Shown piece by piece: positions 39,149 to 49,258 of a DNA stretch of 64,000 bases (position 1 is its first letter; each line of letters starts with the position of its first letter). The stretch lies in assembly GCF_025336525.1 (NCBI RefSeq), contig NZ_JAOCZP010000003.1:496001-560000 (forward strand), written 5' to 3'. The notes under the pieces are model-generated. The model worked only from the letters and a program-made list of their open reading frames with translations. It had not been told where the DNA came from and searched no databases. The translations under genes were made by a program, and so were the position numbers. The DNA is from Chelativorans salis (GTDB taxonomy: Bacteria; Pseudomonadota; Alphaproteobacteria; Rhizobiales; Rhizobiaceae).

Positions 39149-41878
39149 ATGACGGACCTTGCGGACGGCACAATGCCGACAGCTGACGGGCGTCTGGCCC
39201 GGCATTTATTGCGAAGGCTTCGGCGCGATGCAGAGGCGGTCGCCATCGACACCGCGGTTGCTGCGGGAATCCTTGAACGGAAATGTCGTCAGTCCCACGG
39301 ACGCGTGATCAGCGTCCTTGGCCCCGGAGTCGTCGCAAAGAACTCATCCGCGGCGGAAATCAGGCGAATCCTTCAATGCTCTCGGCACCATAATCGAGCA
39401 TCGAACGGGAGATTTGCCGTGGATGACGGTGAGATCACTCTGGTCGCAACGGACGCCGGTGATGAGCGGCAGCCTGACACCCGGGTCGGACCGGATCCCG
39501 GCCTCAACGAGGCGCGTTCGTCGGCGACCGAGACCGACGTCCTATCGTCGACAGCGTCTGTACCGATGGCATCGCTGCTCGAGGCCGTGCGGAAATCCGC
39601 CGAGTCCTTTCGCGCCCCGGAAGTCGCGTCGATGCTGCTCCTGGCGCATTCCGTCACAAACAGCGGGCTCCCCCTCCGGGAGGTGCTTGCCAACCTCTGT
39701 TTCGAACGGCCGATCGTGACGGTCAGGTGTGATGTGCCAGGATTCGAACGGATCTTCCTCGATCTTCTGGAGCGCGGGCACATACTGCCGGGCGAAATCT
39801 CTTTCTCGAATGGGTACGAAATCCACGGGCAAACGCGAGCCATTCGTTTTTCAGGTGCTCAGGATTCGCGGTGGCAGGTGGTGTGCTTCGCGGGCAAAGA
39901 CAACGACAACGACTTCATGGATGACTGGCGCATCGGCCAGTCCGCGCAGACCGCGTATCCGATCCTGGGCGTAGCAGAGGCGGAAAGCCAGCTGCCCGAG
40001 CGGCTGGCAATAGCCGCGCAGCTTAACTTGGACTGCGGATCGCTCACTGCGGAAATCGTGAACAGGACAATCGAGACCGTACTCGGCAAAAACACCAACG
40101 AGCGCCTGCAGCCCGGTCACTACTCGGTACTTGATCTTGCCGATCTTGCGATCGCGGTCCGGCCAGGCGTCTCGCCCACCCGTGCAATCGCCATTCTCCA
40201 TTCAATTGCCGAGGCGAGATGGAAGGCTGCCTCCGACGAGGACGAAGAGCACGAGAACGATGCCGTTCGGAAGTTGGCCCATGGCGGAAACTCACGAACT
40301 TCCCCCAGGAGCGAGCGCAAATCGAGGCAGGATTCCAGCATCGACATTATCCAGCCGGAGGTACCGTCAGGAGACGACGACAAGGACAGATACGTCAGGC
40401 GTGTCGAGACGCTGTCGGGCTATGGCGACGCGCGCGACTGGGCAATGGCCGTCAAGGATGATTTGGAGCTGTGGCGCTCGGGCGAGATCGTCTGGGGCGA
40501 GATGGTTGCCAAGGTGCTGCTCACCGGTCCGCCCGGAACGGGCAAGACAACCTTCGCCAGGGCGCTCTGCAACACGCTTGGAATCCCCTTGATCGCCACA
40601 TCGGTGGCGCGATGGCTGGAGGGTGGCCATCTCGGCGATGTCCTGAAGCGCATGGCCAGGACGTTCGCGGAGGCCGAAAGGCACCGTCCTGCCATCCTGT
40701 TCGTCGACGAGATCGACGGCATCGGCATGCGTGGCCGGGCCTCCCGGAACTACGATGACTATTGGACGACGGTGGTGAACAAGGCCCTGGAACTGCTCGA
40801 CGGCACGATGAAAACCGAAGGCGTGATCGTCATCGGGGCCGCCAACAATCCGGCGGCTATCGACCAGGCGCTGCTGCGCTCCGGGCGGCTCGAGACCCAT
40901 ATAGAGATCGGGAAACCGGATACCGCCGCGATCGTGGGCATACTGCGTCATCATCTCAAGGACGACGTCGATGCGATCGTCGCCAGCGCCCCGGAAGAGC
41001 TGACGCGTGGCCTGGGAAAAATGGACCAGAACCATGGGTACCGGATTTTCCCGATGACATCTTCGGTAACCAACCCGGCCATAGAAAGGGCCACCGAGCA
41101 CGTCCTACGCCGCCTCGCACAAATGGCCAAAGGCATGACCGGAGCCGACATCGAGCGGGTGGTCCGGCAGGCACGCCAGAAAGCCCGCCGGGAGAAGCGC
41201 GCCGTCGCGTGGTCCGACGTCGAAGCTATGATGACGGGGTCGAGCCGGGAAATCCCGGACGACATTCGTCTCAGACTCGCAATCCACGAAGCCGCACATG
41301 CGGTGGCACAGATTCGCCTGGAGCTAAGCGAAATCAAGCTGATCACCATCGAGGGCCCGGGAGGCGGCTATGTCTCGGGTACATCGCACCATTATCTGCA
41401 AACGGAAGAACTCATGACGGGTTGGCTCGTGGCCATGCTGTCGGGTCGCGCCGCCGAAGAAGAGGTATTCGGGTCCGTCACGGCGAATTCCGGTGGTCCT
41501 GACAGGAGTGACCTCGCTCAGGCGACGCAATTGGCCTTCGACATGGAGACGAAATACGGTTTCGGTCAGCGGGAACCCTTGCTCTATCGCGCGGTGGATG
41601 ACAGGTCCAAAGTCCTCCACCTGAACCACGAACTGGCCGCGCGCGTCAGCGCGAGGCTGAAGAATGCCTACGCGGCCGCCCGCAAGCTTGTTGCCGCGCG
41701 AATGGATGCGGTCAAGGTTGTGTCAGGAGGCCTGATGGTCCATGGCACCCTCGAGGGCCCGGACCTGGATGCGGTCATCGCACGTGTGAGAGAAATGGTG
41801 GCGGATGCTCTCGAGGAGCGGCAGTCGCCATCGACAGAGGTCGCCGATCATGCCCAGAGCCGCCAGCGGGAGCCGTAA
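39149..41878 (+). CDS. Soluble AAA+ ATPase with M41 (FtsH-like) peptidase domain
   Basis: 909 residues. The N-terminal ~415 residues match no family I know and have no membrane helix. The AAA+ domain has Walker A GPPGTGKT (460-467), Walker B ILFVDEIDG (517-525) and the arginine-finger region LLRSGRLE (575-582). The peptidase domain has zinc motif HEAAH (713-717) and a likely third ligand in DRSDLAQAT (D788), as in FtsH. The FtsH pore F-V-G is replaced by a Trp-Leu-Glu-Gly-Gly stretch (488-493). Paired with a DUF6634-like gene, it is probably a regulated cytosolic protease. Confidence 0.88.
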   Translation: MTDLADGTMPTADGRLARHLLRRLRRDAEAVAIDTAVAAGILERKCRQSHGRVISVLGPGVVAKNSSAAEIRRILQCSRHHNRASNGRFAVDDGEITLVATDAGDERQPDTRVGPDPGLNEARSSATETDVLSSTASVPMASLLEAVRKSAESFRAPEVASMLLLAHSVTNSGLPLREVLANLCFERPIVTVRCDVPGFERIFLDLLERGHILPGEISFSNGYEIHGQTRAIRFSGAQDSRWQVVCFAGKDNDNDFMDDWRIGQSAQTAYPILGVAEAESQLPERLAIAAQLNLDCGSLTAEIVNRTIETVLGKNTNERLQPGHYSVLDLADLAIAVRPGVSPTRAIAILHSIAEARWKAASDEDEEHENDAVRKLAHGGNSRTSPRSERKSRQDSSIDIIQPEVPSGDDDKDRYVRRVETLSGYGDARDWAMAVKDDLELWRSGEIVWGEMVAKVLLTGPPGTGKTTFARALCNTLGIPLIATSVARWLEGGHLGDVLKRMARTFAEAERHRPAILFVDEIDGIGMRGRASRNYDDYWTTVVNKALELLDGTMKTEGVIVIGAANNPAAIDQALLRSGRLETHIEIGKPDTAAIVGILRHHLKDDVDAIVASAPEELTRGLGKMDQNHGYRIFPMTSSVTNPAIERATEHVLRRLAQMAKGMTGADIERVVRQARQKARREKRAVAWSDVEAMMTGSSREIPDDIRLRLAIHEAAHAVAQIRLELSEIKLITIEGPGGGYVSGTSHHYLQTEELMTGWLVAMLSGRAAEEEVFGSVTANSGGPDRSDLAQATQLAFDMETKYGFGQREPLLYRAVDDRSKVLHLNHELAARVSARLKNAYAAARKLVAARMDAVKVVSGGLMVHGTLEGPDLDAVIARVREMVADALEERQSPSTEVADHAQSRQREP

Positions 41879-42040
41879 CTTCCGTATCTTTGAGGAGGTC
41901 TGGAGGAATGGCACAGTGGGGATTCTTCCTGTGATCACCTGGGGCCGCCTCCAATCTTGCGGGTGCGCATGCCCCTGGTCGAACTTGGGGTACCGCGAAT
42001 CCTCATTTCTGCAATGGCATCACCAGGAAGCATCCGAACA

Positions 42041-42475
42041 ATGACCTACTCCGGACGCCCAGCGCCTGATACCGATGCGGCCCAGCTTCTGTTGGATAAC
42101 AACGCCAAAGCAAGGGCTCTGTTTTTTGCCGAGTGGCCATGCCTCACGAGCATGCAGATCTCCGAAGCCGCTGTCCATGGCTCCAAGAACCCGAGCATGG
42201 CAACGTCACGGTGGAAAAGCGGCGGAAAGATCTTCTCCGTCGAACACAAGGGCATGGAGTTTTTCCCGGCGTTCCAGTTCCAGGACGGGCAACCGCATGA
42301 AACAATCGGTCGCGTGCTCTCCGTTCTGGGCAAGCGGAAGACCGGATGGCAGATGGCGTTCTGGCTCACATCGCCCAACGGCTGGCTGGACGGGAAGAGA
42401 CCCGCGGAATGCCTGAATGACGTCGACGCCGTGGTTGGCGCTGCCGCAGAGGAAGCGCAAACCATCGTGGGATAA
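42041..42475 (+). CDS. Small protein, possibly MbcA/ParS antitoxin-like
   Basis: 144 residues starting MTYSGRPAPDTDAAQ. An N-terminal part has an HTH-like region (LTSMQISEAAVHGSKNPSMATSRWKSG), then FSVEHKGMEFFPAFQF. The C-terminus, MAFWLTSPNGWLDGKRPAECLNDVDAVVGAA, resembles the DUF2384/MbcA-ParS-Xre toxin-binding fold (W-L-x-x-x-P-x-x-L). No RES-type toxin lies next to it. The start is uncertain, because upstream in-frame ATGs exist and the ribosome site is weak. Family assignment is tentative. Confidence 0.5.
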   Translation: MTYSGRPAPDTDAAQLLLDNNAKARALFFAEWPCLTSMQISEAAVHGSKNPSMATSRWKSGGKIFSVEHKGMEFFPAFQFQDGQPHETIGRVLSVLGKRKTGWQMAFWLTSPNGWLDGKRPAECLNDVDAVVGAAAEEAQTIVG

Positions 42476-42708
42476 TCGCGAGTACCCTGCATCCAATCTC
42501 GGCAGCTACCGACGAACCACCATCGGCCTCAGCCATTCTGCGACAAGATCGTTCTTGTTGAGTCTCCATAACGCACTTTCGATCGGCGCGACGAGACTTC
42601 TGGATTTCGCAGTGGCGTTTGCGGTGGGGCCGGAGTTAACCCCCGCCTAGCATCCCTGAGCTACGCACCTCCGAAAGCCAACCTCGGACGCAACCAATGA
42701 CTAGAATT

Positions 42709-45700
42709 TCAACGGCCTGTTCGCAGCCGAGGAGGACGACGGTTTCGCCGTTGGAGGCGGCGGCGTTGCGATGGCGCTGCGCCACGGAACCGATTGTCGA
42801 TCTGATCAAGCGTTTCCCGAGCGGTGTATGCGTTCACCTCAAGAAGATCTTCGAACAAGGATGTGCCGAGGTCGCGCGTCGCTGATCCCAACCGATGCAA
42901 CGTGATCGCGATGTCGACGAGGTCCGTTGCAGAAGAAGCGGTGGCGGTTCTTAAATCTCCCAGTTCGCTCTTCCAGGTTGCCACGAGCGACGTCGCTATG
43001 CGCGCCACAAGTGTGCCTGCATCCGGAAGCAGCGTTTGAAGACGGTCAACGATAAAGGCCGAAGGCAGTCCGGTGCGCTTCTCCATTGACGAAGCGATAT
43101 CTTCTAGAAGCTCAATCCACTCAGGGATCGGCGTAATGTCGTCCGTGATGCGGAAGACATCGATGATCGCCGACCACGCGCGATCATCGGCGACCGGGAT
43201 AGTCCTTTTCAGAACTGTCAGGGCGGCCGGTCGCCTAGTCTCGTCGGGCCACAAATTGACAGCGGCGTAAGCCACGCCGGTCACGGCATCGGGCGGCCCC
43301 TTCTTGAGGATCGTCTCAACCATGGCGTTTGGCCAACCGAGTTCTGGCCGCACGATCGAAATGAGTGACGCGAGTTCGCCCCTTGCCTGCTGAACCAGGG
43401 CAGCGGAGTGTGTGCTCCAGCGATCGATGACATCGCGGACAAGTTCAGGAATTTGCCACTGCAAGTGCGCCAGAAGAACCGCAACTTCTCGGGTTGTCTC
43501 GAGACCGGGATAGCGGTTGAACAGGTCCTTGAGGAAGGCTTGGAAGTCGCTGGGATCGTCGGGGCGGATGTACTGCATGAAACGCAGCAGCGCCGTCCAC
43601 ACTTTGACGTCGTCGCCTGACTGCAAATGAGCCCGGAGGAGATCGATGAGAGCGTCCGGGTCCTTCCGCTGGAGGTAGACTCGCGAAAGGACCTCGAGCA
43701 CGGAATAGTTGCCGTGCGGAAGAACGCTGAAGCCGCCCATGCCCCACAAGATGGACTCTTCCCTTGAGACATTCTTGTTGGCATCGCTGCCAGTGTCTAG
43801 CAGGCTTTCCTCGTCGTCATCGTCGATCTGGATATCTTCAGGCACGTTGCCTGCAGGGCTCAGCCAGCTCTTGAGGAGTTCCACGATCGAATCGCTCAGA
43901 CGCAGGTCGCGGATCAGAAGCCTTTCAAGGCCGCGCGCCACACTGTTCCTGTATTCCTCGCCTTCGAACTCGCGGGCCTCGAGATCAACAACTGCTTGTT
44001 CGAAAGGAACTGAATCAACAACCTCTCCCAAGGCTTCTAGAGCATATCCGGCCGCCCTCGTGCCGAAAGCGGGCTCAAACTTGGCGATGATCTTGAACGC
44101 TCGGTCCGGATGGAGTTTGGCGAAGCTCGCAAATTCTCGAGATAGCTGTATATTCCCGCCCTGCATCCAGTCCTTGGGATTGTCCCAGCCTGTCGCATCA
44201 GGCAGCTTCCTGAACGCATTGATGATTTCCTCATCCTTTGCCTTGTTCATCGAGTCGGCGGACATCGGGGAGCCAATCCAGCGAGGTCCTTCGATACCCG
44301 ACGGTCCGCGTTTCTCTCCAAATCGACGAACACCCTCGGCGACGCGTTGCGACGTCTCGCCGGGAAGTCGTTGTTGCGGCAAAGCCTGCAAGATTTCCAG
44401 CTTAAGACGCTCAACCGCCCGAAGGAACCTTTGCCGCTGCTTCGGCTCGCGCTCGCCGCTCGCCGGTAACTCGTAGTTGTGAATGTATTGGGAGAACTGT
44501 TTGATCTGTTCATCCGACCAGTGCTCCGCGGCCGCCCGAACCAGCCTCTTGGTGGTGCCCGAACCGTCCGCAACGTCGCCCAGGTGTAGACGCCGCGTGT
44601 CAGACATCAAATACGCCAGTGAAAGGTCGGCATACGGCGCGGCGTGCGTTGCGAGCGTGTGAGCGAGCAGTCGCTGCACCGGGACGAAATCGTCCTTCTC
44701 ATGCTGCGCAAGCCAGATCTCGAACGCGCGAGGATCGTCCGTTGCGAGCGCATCGAGCGCCGTGATGTAAGCGGCTAGGAGCGCATGATCCCCAAGACGG
44801 CCGCCTTCCTCTTCCTCGAAGCGCGGATCGACGCCATAGGGGATAGCGTATCCGATATTGTCGTGCTCACCCTTGAGGTCGCGCAATGCGGTTAGCGCAC
44901 GATCGAGCCATGGCCACAGGATCTCGAGGAACAGCTTCGGTGCCTGACGCGCGATCTCGTCGAGCATCTCGTAGCCATCGCTTTTCTCAATCAATCTGTG
45001 GAAAGGTTCTGAGGGCGAGGCATGGAGATAATACGACAATGACTCATCGTCCTCAGCGCGCTTCGTGGCAACCCGCTTCGACGACTCCGCGATAGTGTCA
45101 GCGAGCTGATTATCCAAGCGCTCTAGGCTTAGCTTGAGTGCGATATCGGGCTGATCAACACCGATAGTCGACACGCCATACTCAAAGGCAAAATCCGCTA
45201 TTTCGGTTCGCCTGATGATCGTCCGTGCGAGATCGAGATGACCTTCCGTCCAACGGGGCGACTCCTGGAGTACAGCCCACATGCTTCCGTCGTGTTCGGG
45301 CTTCGGAAGCCACACCTCACTGAGGAGACGAAAGACGCCATCGCTATCAAATTGCTGAGCGCGAATGAGGGACATCGTTGCGATGCCTTCCTCTTCTGCG
45401 GTGGTCATGGCCGTCCGGATCGCTGTATTCTTGAAACGCGCGAACCACCCCGCGCTGCCTTGAATTGCCTGAAGCGCTACACGCCGCGTCGCAGAAGAGA
45501 GCGCAGACTCCATGAGGTGCACCTCTTCCTCAAGAGGGACAGCCTGACTTCCCAAGAACTCGACGAGAAGAAAGCGCAGATGCCTGCGCAGGTCCTTGCG
45601 TGACCAGATTGCCTCCAGTTCCGATGCATACGTTTGGGGATCGACCTCGCGCAGGTACGATAAACCTGCCCACATCTTGGGGCGAATGAACAATGAGGCC

Positions 45701-47916
45701 TGACGTCCGAGCACGTAAGCCGACAATCGTCCGTCCTTCTCGGCAAAGGAACGAGCGAGGGCATGCTCAAAGAGTGTTTGATGCGTGAACCCGATCTTGC
45801 CGTCTGTGCCGAAATCGGTGAGCACTCCAGCGGCCATCAACCTTGAAACTCGGGCGGCCTTCGCCGCGTACCTCGCGCTCGGAACCCAAAGGTTCTCATG
45901 GCTGGCCATGTCCTCGGCGATCTCCGACACCAGGGCCGCGAGCGCGCCACCCTCCGGCGCTGCCAGAATTCTTTCTTTCCAGAGGCGATCGAGGAGCTTT
46001 TGATAATTTGTGAAGACGTCCCTGCCGCCTTCTTTGAGCAGGCTCAGGAACGTCTTAAGCGTTTGCAGCGAGCGCATCAGCCGCTGCGCATCTTGCGGCC
46101 ATCCGTCGGCCTTGACGCCGTTACGCTCGAGGATTTCAAGAACGGTGCTCCAAGGAGGCAGATCGAGCAGCAGGCTCTCTGCACGAACCGTCTTCAGCCT
46201 CGTGTCATGCTCATACTCGAAGGTGCGCGAGGATAGCACAATGTGAATGTTGTCCCGTGCGCCCAAACGCCGAACGATATTGAGAAGGACATTTAGACGT
46301 CCTGTCTTCAGGTCGATGTATGTCGCAAGGGCATCCAGCTGATCGACGATGAGCACGACTGGCTGCAGAAGCGAAAGTTTCGAGAGAAGATCTGACACTG
46401 ATGCGTCGAGACCCAGCGCGTTTGTGAGGGCTTCCTCGTCGGAAACGGACGGGTCGATCAGGTCCGCCTTCACAGCAAGGAATGGCGTTCCTCTGTCACG
46501 AAGTGCCAGCGCGAACCTAGAAAGCAAGGCGGACTTACCCGAGCCGGGATCACCGAGCACCGCGATTGTGGTCCCTTCCTTCTTGTCGACATTCTCAAGA
46601 AGTGTTGCGAGCTCTGGGCGCGGTATCTCCGTTCCGTCCGGAAGTGAGTTGGTCCAGTCCAGCAGTTCGCGCGAAGCTCTTTCGAGAGAGTCATGCGACC
46701 GGCGCGCTTCATCGAAAATGCGCTCGTCGAGAATGCTCTCTAGCGGGAAACCGGACCTCGAACGCAAAAGGTCGGCCAATCCCGGTTCGTGTACTCGCGC
46801 GACATCGCTCTTACGCAGAGAGAACACCATGTGGAACGAACCGCTTTCGGTGCGTTCGAGCGTGATCGACGGGTCACCCAGATATTCTCGAAGTGACTTT
46901 GCAATCTCCTCGCAGCGTTCGGGCGAAAAATCGTCGAGGGTACCGGCGAACGAGAACGCCACGTTCGTTCGCTCTCCTTGGTCGCTTTCCGGTGACGGGA
47001 GCCGCTCAGGCGGCGGAGCGATGACCGGGAATGGCACCTGTCCAGTGCCCAGAGTGGAACCGGGATATCGCTCCATGCGCAGCGCAATCAGCTCGAACGC
47101 GAAGGCCGCTGCATGCGCTGCGGCGATCGGCTGATAGAGTGCATCCCTGATTGGGTCCTTGTCCTCGCCGGCCATATCCGAAATGCCGCGAATAATTATC
47201 GCGGGAATGTTCTCGGCTTCCGCTGCGGTGAGGACGCCATTGCCTTCCATCTCGACAGCATAGGCGTCGCCGTAATGCTTCTTAATGATCAGCTCGAGCT
47301 GCCCCTCCTTGTCCGCTGAAACCGCCTCTACCGATGCGATCGCAGCAACGAACGCATTTGGTGGATACGGCTTTGGATAGTCCTTCTCCTCAGGAAACGT
47401 CGCGCGACGGGCCGGGCGTATTCTGTCTTGCCACCGACCATCTCGCTCGGTCTTCGTTGCCAAGCTGATCAGCGCACGATCCGCCGGAAGCAGCGTCGGT
47501 CGGGGAAAGAACTCACCCTTCTCCCACTTCCCTGAGTAAGGATTGTAAATTTTCTTGGACGCGACAACGGAACCAATGGGAACATCTACCTTGCGCGATC
47601 CCGCTATACCAACGAACAGGATCATATCAAACGGGCCGCACCCACTGACGGCACTGGTCACCATGGCTTGAGCGTCGGCGTTGCCCGCACCGCTTTCCGC
47701 GACGACGACCAAGCAATCGTCGCCATTGTACGAGAACAGCCCTATTTCGACAATCTTGTCATTTTTGAGCGTCTTGTCGCCGAGGTCTTCGAGATGGGTT
47801 CGGACTGCGCGCATCTCGAGCGGGATGGCGGTGACAATAAGGACGCGCCGTAGTCCCCGCCGGTTCGCCTCAGCGAATATTTCGTCCGCAGCCTGGATGT
47901 TCAACGCGCGCCTCAA
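42709..47916 (-). CDS. NLR-like defence protein: PNP nucleosidase + STAND NTPase + long sensor region
   Basis: Up to 1,735 residues (TTG at 47916 or 47904; GAGG is well spaced for the latter). Residues 22-285 form a nucleoside phosphorylase/MTAN-like domain with LFVGIAGS (100-107), VEMEGNG (221-227) and RGISDMAG (243-250), retaining the catalytic Glu and Asp. At 318-370 is a small alpha/beta effector-associated-like domain. The STAND NTPase has Walker A GDPGSGKS (455-462), Walker B VVLIVDQLD (520-528) and an SSR sensor (562-564). The remaining ~1,050 residues look like helical repeats. This layout matches Avs/bNACHT-type anti-phage proteins: a target binds the C-terminus, and the nucleosidase acts as the toxic effector. 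The trigger and substrate are unknown. Confidence 0.8.
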   Translation of the reverse strand: MRRALNIQAADEIFAEANRRGLRRVLIVTAIPLEMRAVRTHLEDLGDKTLKNDKIVEIGLFSYNGDDCLVVVAESGAGNADAQAMVTSAVSGCGPFDMILFVGIAGSRKVDVPIGSVVASKKIYNPYSGKWEKGEFFPRPTLLPADRALISLATKTERDGRWQDRIRPARRATFPEEKDYPKPYPPNAFVAAIASVEAVSADKEGQLELIIKKHYGDAYAVEMEGNGVLTAAEAENIPAIIIRGISDMAGEDKDPIRDALYQPIAAAHAAAFAFELIALRMERYPGSTLGTGQVPFPVIAPPPERLPSPESDQGERTNVAFSFAGTLDDFSPERCEEIAKSLREYLGDPSITLERTESGSFHMVFSLRKSDVARVHEPGLADLLRSRSGFPLESILDERIFDEARRSHDSLERASRELLDWTNSLPDGTEIPRPELATLLENVDKKEGTTIAVLGDPGSGKSALLSRFALALRDRGTPFLAVKADLIDPSVSDEEALTNALGLDASVSDLLSKLSLLQPVVLIVDQLDALATYIDLKTGRLNVLLNIVRRLGARDNIHIVLSSRTFEYEHDTRLKTVRAESLLLDLPPWSTVLEILERNGVKADGWPQDAQRLMRSLQTLKTFLSLLKEGGRDVFTNYQKLLDRLWKERILAAPEGGALAALVSEIAEDMASHENLWVPSARYAAKAARVSRLMAAGVLTDFGTDGKIGFTHQTLFEHALARSFAEKDGRLSAYVLGRQASLFIRPKMWAGLSYLREVDPQTYASELEAIWSRKDLRRHLRFLLVEFLGSQAVPLEEEVHLMESALSSATRRVALQAIQGSAGWFARFKNTAIRTAMTTAEEEGIATMSLIRAQQFDSDGVFRLLSEVWLPKPEHDGSMWAVLQESPRWTEGHLDLARTIIRRTEIADFAFEYGVSTIGVDQPDIALKLSLERLDNQLADTIAESSKRVATKRAEDDESLSYYLHASPSEPFHRLIEKSDGYEMLDEIARQAPKLFLEILWPWLDRALTALRDLKGEHDNIGYAIPYGVDPRFEEEEGGRLGDHALLAAYITALDALATDDPRAFEIWLAQHEKDDFVPVQRLLAHTLATHAAPYADLSLAYLMSDTRRLHLGDVADGSGTTKRLVRAAAEHWSDEQIKQFSQYIHNYELPASGEREPKQRQRFLRAVERLKLEILQALPQQRLPGETSQRVAEGVRRFGEKRGPSGIEGPRWIGSPMSADSMNKAKDEEIINAFRKLPDATGWDNPKDWMQGGNIQLSREFASFAKLHPDRAFKIIAKFEPAFGTRAAGYALEALGEVVDSVPFEQAVVDLEAREFEGEEYRNSVARGLERLLIRDLRLSDSIVELLKSWLSPAGNVPEDIQIDDDDEESLLDTGSDANKNVSREESILWGMGGFSVLPHGNYSVLEVLSRVYLQRKDPDALIDLLRAHLQSGDDVKVWTALLRFMQYIRPDDPSDFQAFLKDLFNRYPGLETTREVAVLLAHLQWQIPELVRDVIDRWSTHSAALVQQARGELASLISIVRPELGWPNAMVETILKKGPPDAVTGVAYAAVNLWPDETRRPAALTVLKRTIPVADDRAWSAIIDVFRITDDITPIPEWIELLEDIASSMEKRTGLPSAFIVDRLQTLLPDAGTLVARIATSLVATWKSELGDLRTATASSATDLVDIAITLHRLGSATRDLGTSLFEDLLEVNAYTARETLDQIDNRFRGAAPSQRRRLQRRNRRPPRLRTGR

Positions 47917-48169
47917 AACTTCTCAAAATAGCAATGTCTTCGATATAGCGGATCCGATGGCTCACGAGCAACAAGCCCTCCTCTGCGATCCCCATAGCCA
48001 ACCACACAGTGGCCGAAGCGCAGCGGAGGTCGTTCACGCTCGCTTCTTCGTACGATCGGGCGACGTGGCCGAGCATGGAACCCGGGCAATGCGTACCGAC
48101 GCTCTGCTCGAGACGCCGGAGTTCATTTTGACCGCTGTGCTCTAAGCGGTTCGCTTTAGGCGCAACGTT

Positions 48170-48745
48170 TCACTTCGGCCAAGGACATTCACCAGCACTG
48201 CCACCTGATGCATCTTTGGCCGCAACCGAAGCCTCAACAACGTGCTCGACAAATGCGGCGATTTCATTCCGACTGGACAATTGCCATCTGCGCCCAGGAA
48301 ACGCCGCAAACAGTTTGGAATGGCTTTCGAAGGAGTTCCAGTTCTTTGCCCTGGTCCTGTATCCTGCCACCCAGTCGAGAAGGTCTTGAAACTGTTCCTG
48401 GCTTTCGCCGTATTGGGTGCCTCTCTGCATGATGTTCGCGATGCACTCTGCTTCCGGCAGATCAATCCAGACAAGAGCGGTGATCCGACTGAAGACCAAG
48501 TTCACCAGCTGTCCGTACACGCCCTCCATGATCCAGGTGTCAGCGTGTGCCGCCGCTTGCACATCGGCGTCCCGGAGCGCCCTGTCGCGGGAGACGCCGC
48601 AACGGCCCGGCTCCCAATGCAGGTCGTCCAAGTGGATGACTGGAATGCCGACTGCATGCCCAAGCCGACGGGCGAGCTAGGTCTTTCCGCACCCGCCGTT
48701 GCCCATAATCAATGTTCGATCAAAGACCGCAGCCTCATTCCCCAA
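48170..48745 (-). pseudogene. FlaR-like P-loop kinase with nonsense codon in Walker A
   Basis: The frame begins at a TTG (48745) preceded by GGGAG and encodes LIMGNGGCGKT, then a TAG stop (48677-48679), then LARRLGHAVGIPVIHLDDLHWEPGR and the rest of an adenylate-kinase-like/FlaR-type protein to 48170. The stop falls right after the Walker A lysine-threonine. Everything after it remains open (about 168 residues), so this looks like a recent single nonsense mutation. A product made from an internal start would lack the P-loop. Confidence 0.75.
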
Positions 48746-49258
48746 TATAATTCTCCCGGTACGCTATGCCTCGCAACCTTTTCTCGTGAGGTAATTCATG
48801 GGAAGTCTGCAACGGGCGTAGACTCCAGTAGTAGTGCGAACGACGGTACTGGAGACGCGCCACGCATGTCCGCAACTTGCGCGTCCGCTGGTTCAAAAGT
48901 CTGAGCCGCAGAACACCAGAAATGAGCGTCGAAGGGCTGGCTGGGGTAGAATTTTTCCCTTCGTGTCACCTACCGGATTGGCTTGGTCTCGCCATCCACC
49001 TGCCGCCGCGCAATTTATTAGCACGACGCCAGCGCCCCGTCGAAAGCCGCGCTGCCACCCACGCGGCGGCGAATGAGAAACTAACCGCCTTCGCATAAGA
49101 CGACGGATGCCCAGCGCGTTGCTCGCTAGCTAGATTACGGTCGTGGCCGCAGTGATCTCGATGATTCGGCTCAGGTGATTTAGTCAGGGTTGACTTTCGA
49201 GCCAGCCAATGGCCCATTCAATATTGTTCAACTGCACAGAATTATTGGGGGATCTGCC
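48746..49258. other. Intergenic stretch of about 510 bp
   Basis: Between the kinase pseudogene and the Cys-rich protein gene no coding sequence could be supported on either strand. Short frames here translate to Arg/Pro/Ser-biased sequences with no motif, and I see no clear terminator. Confidence 0.4.
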
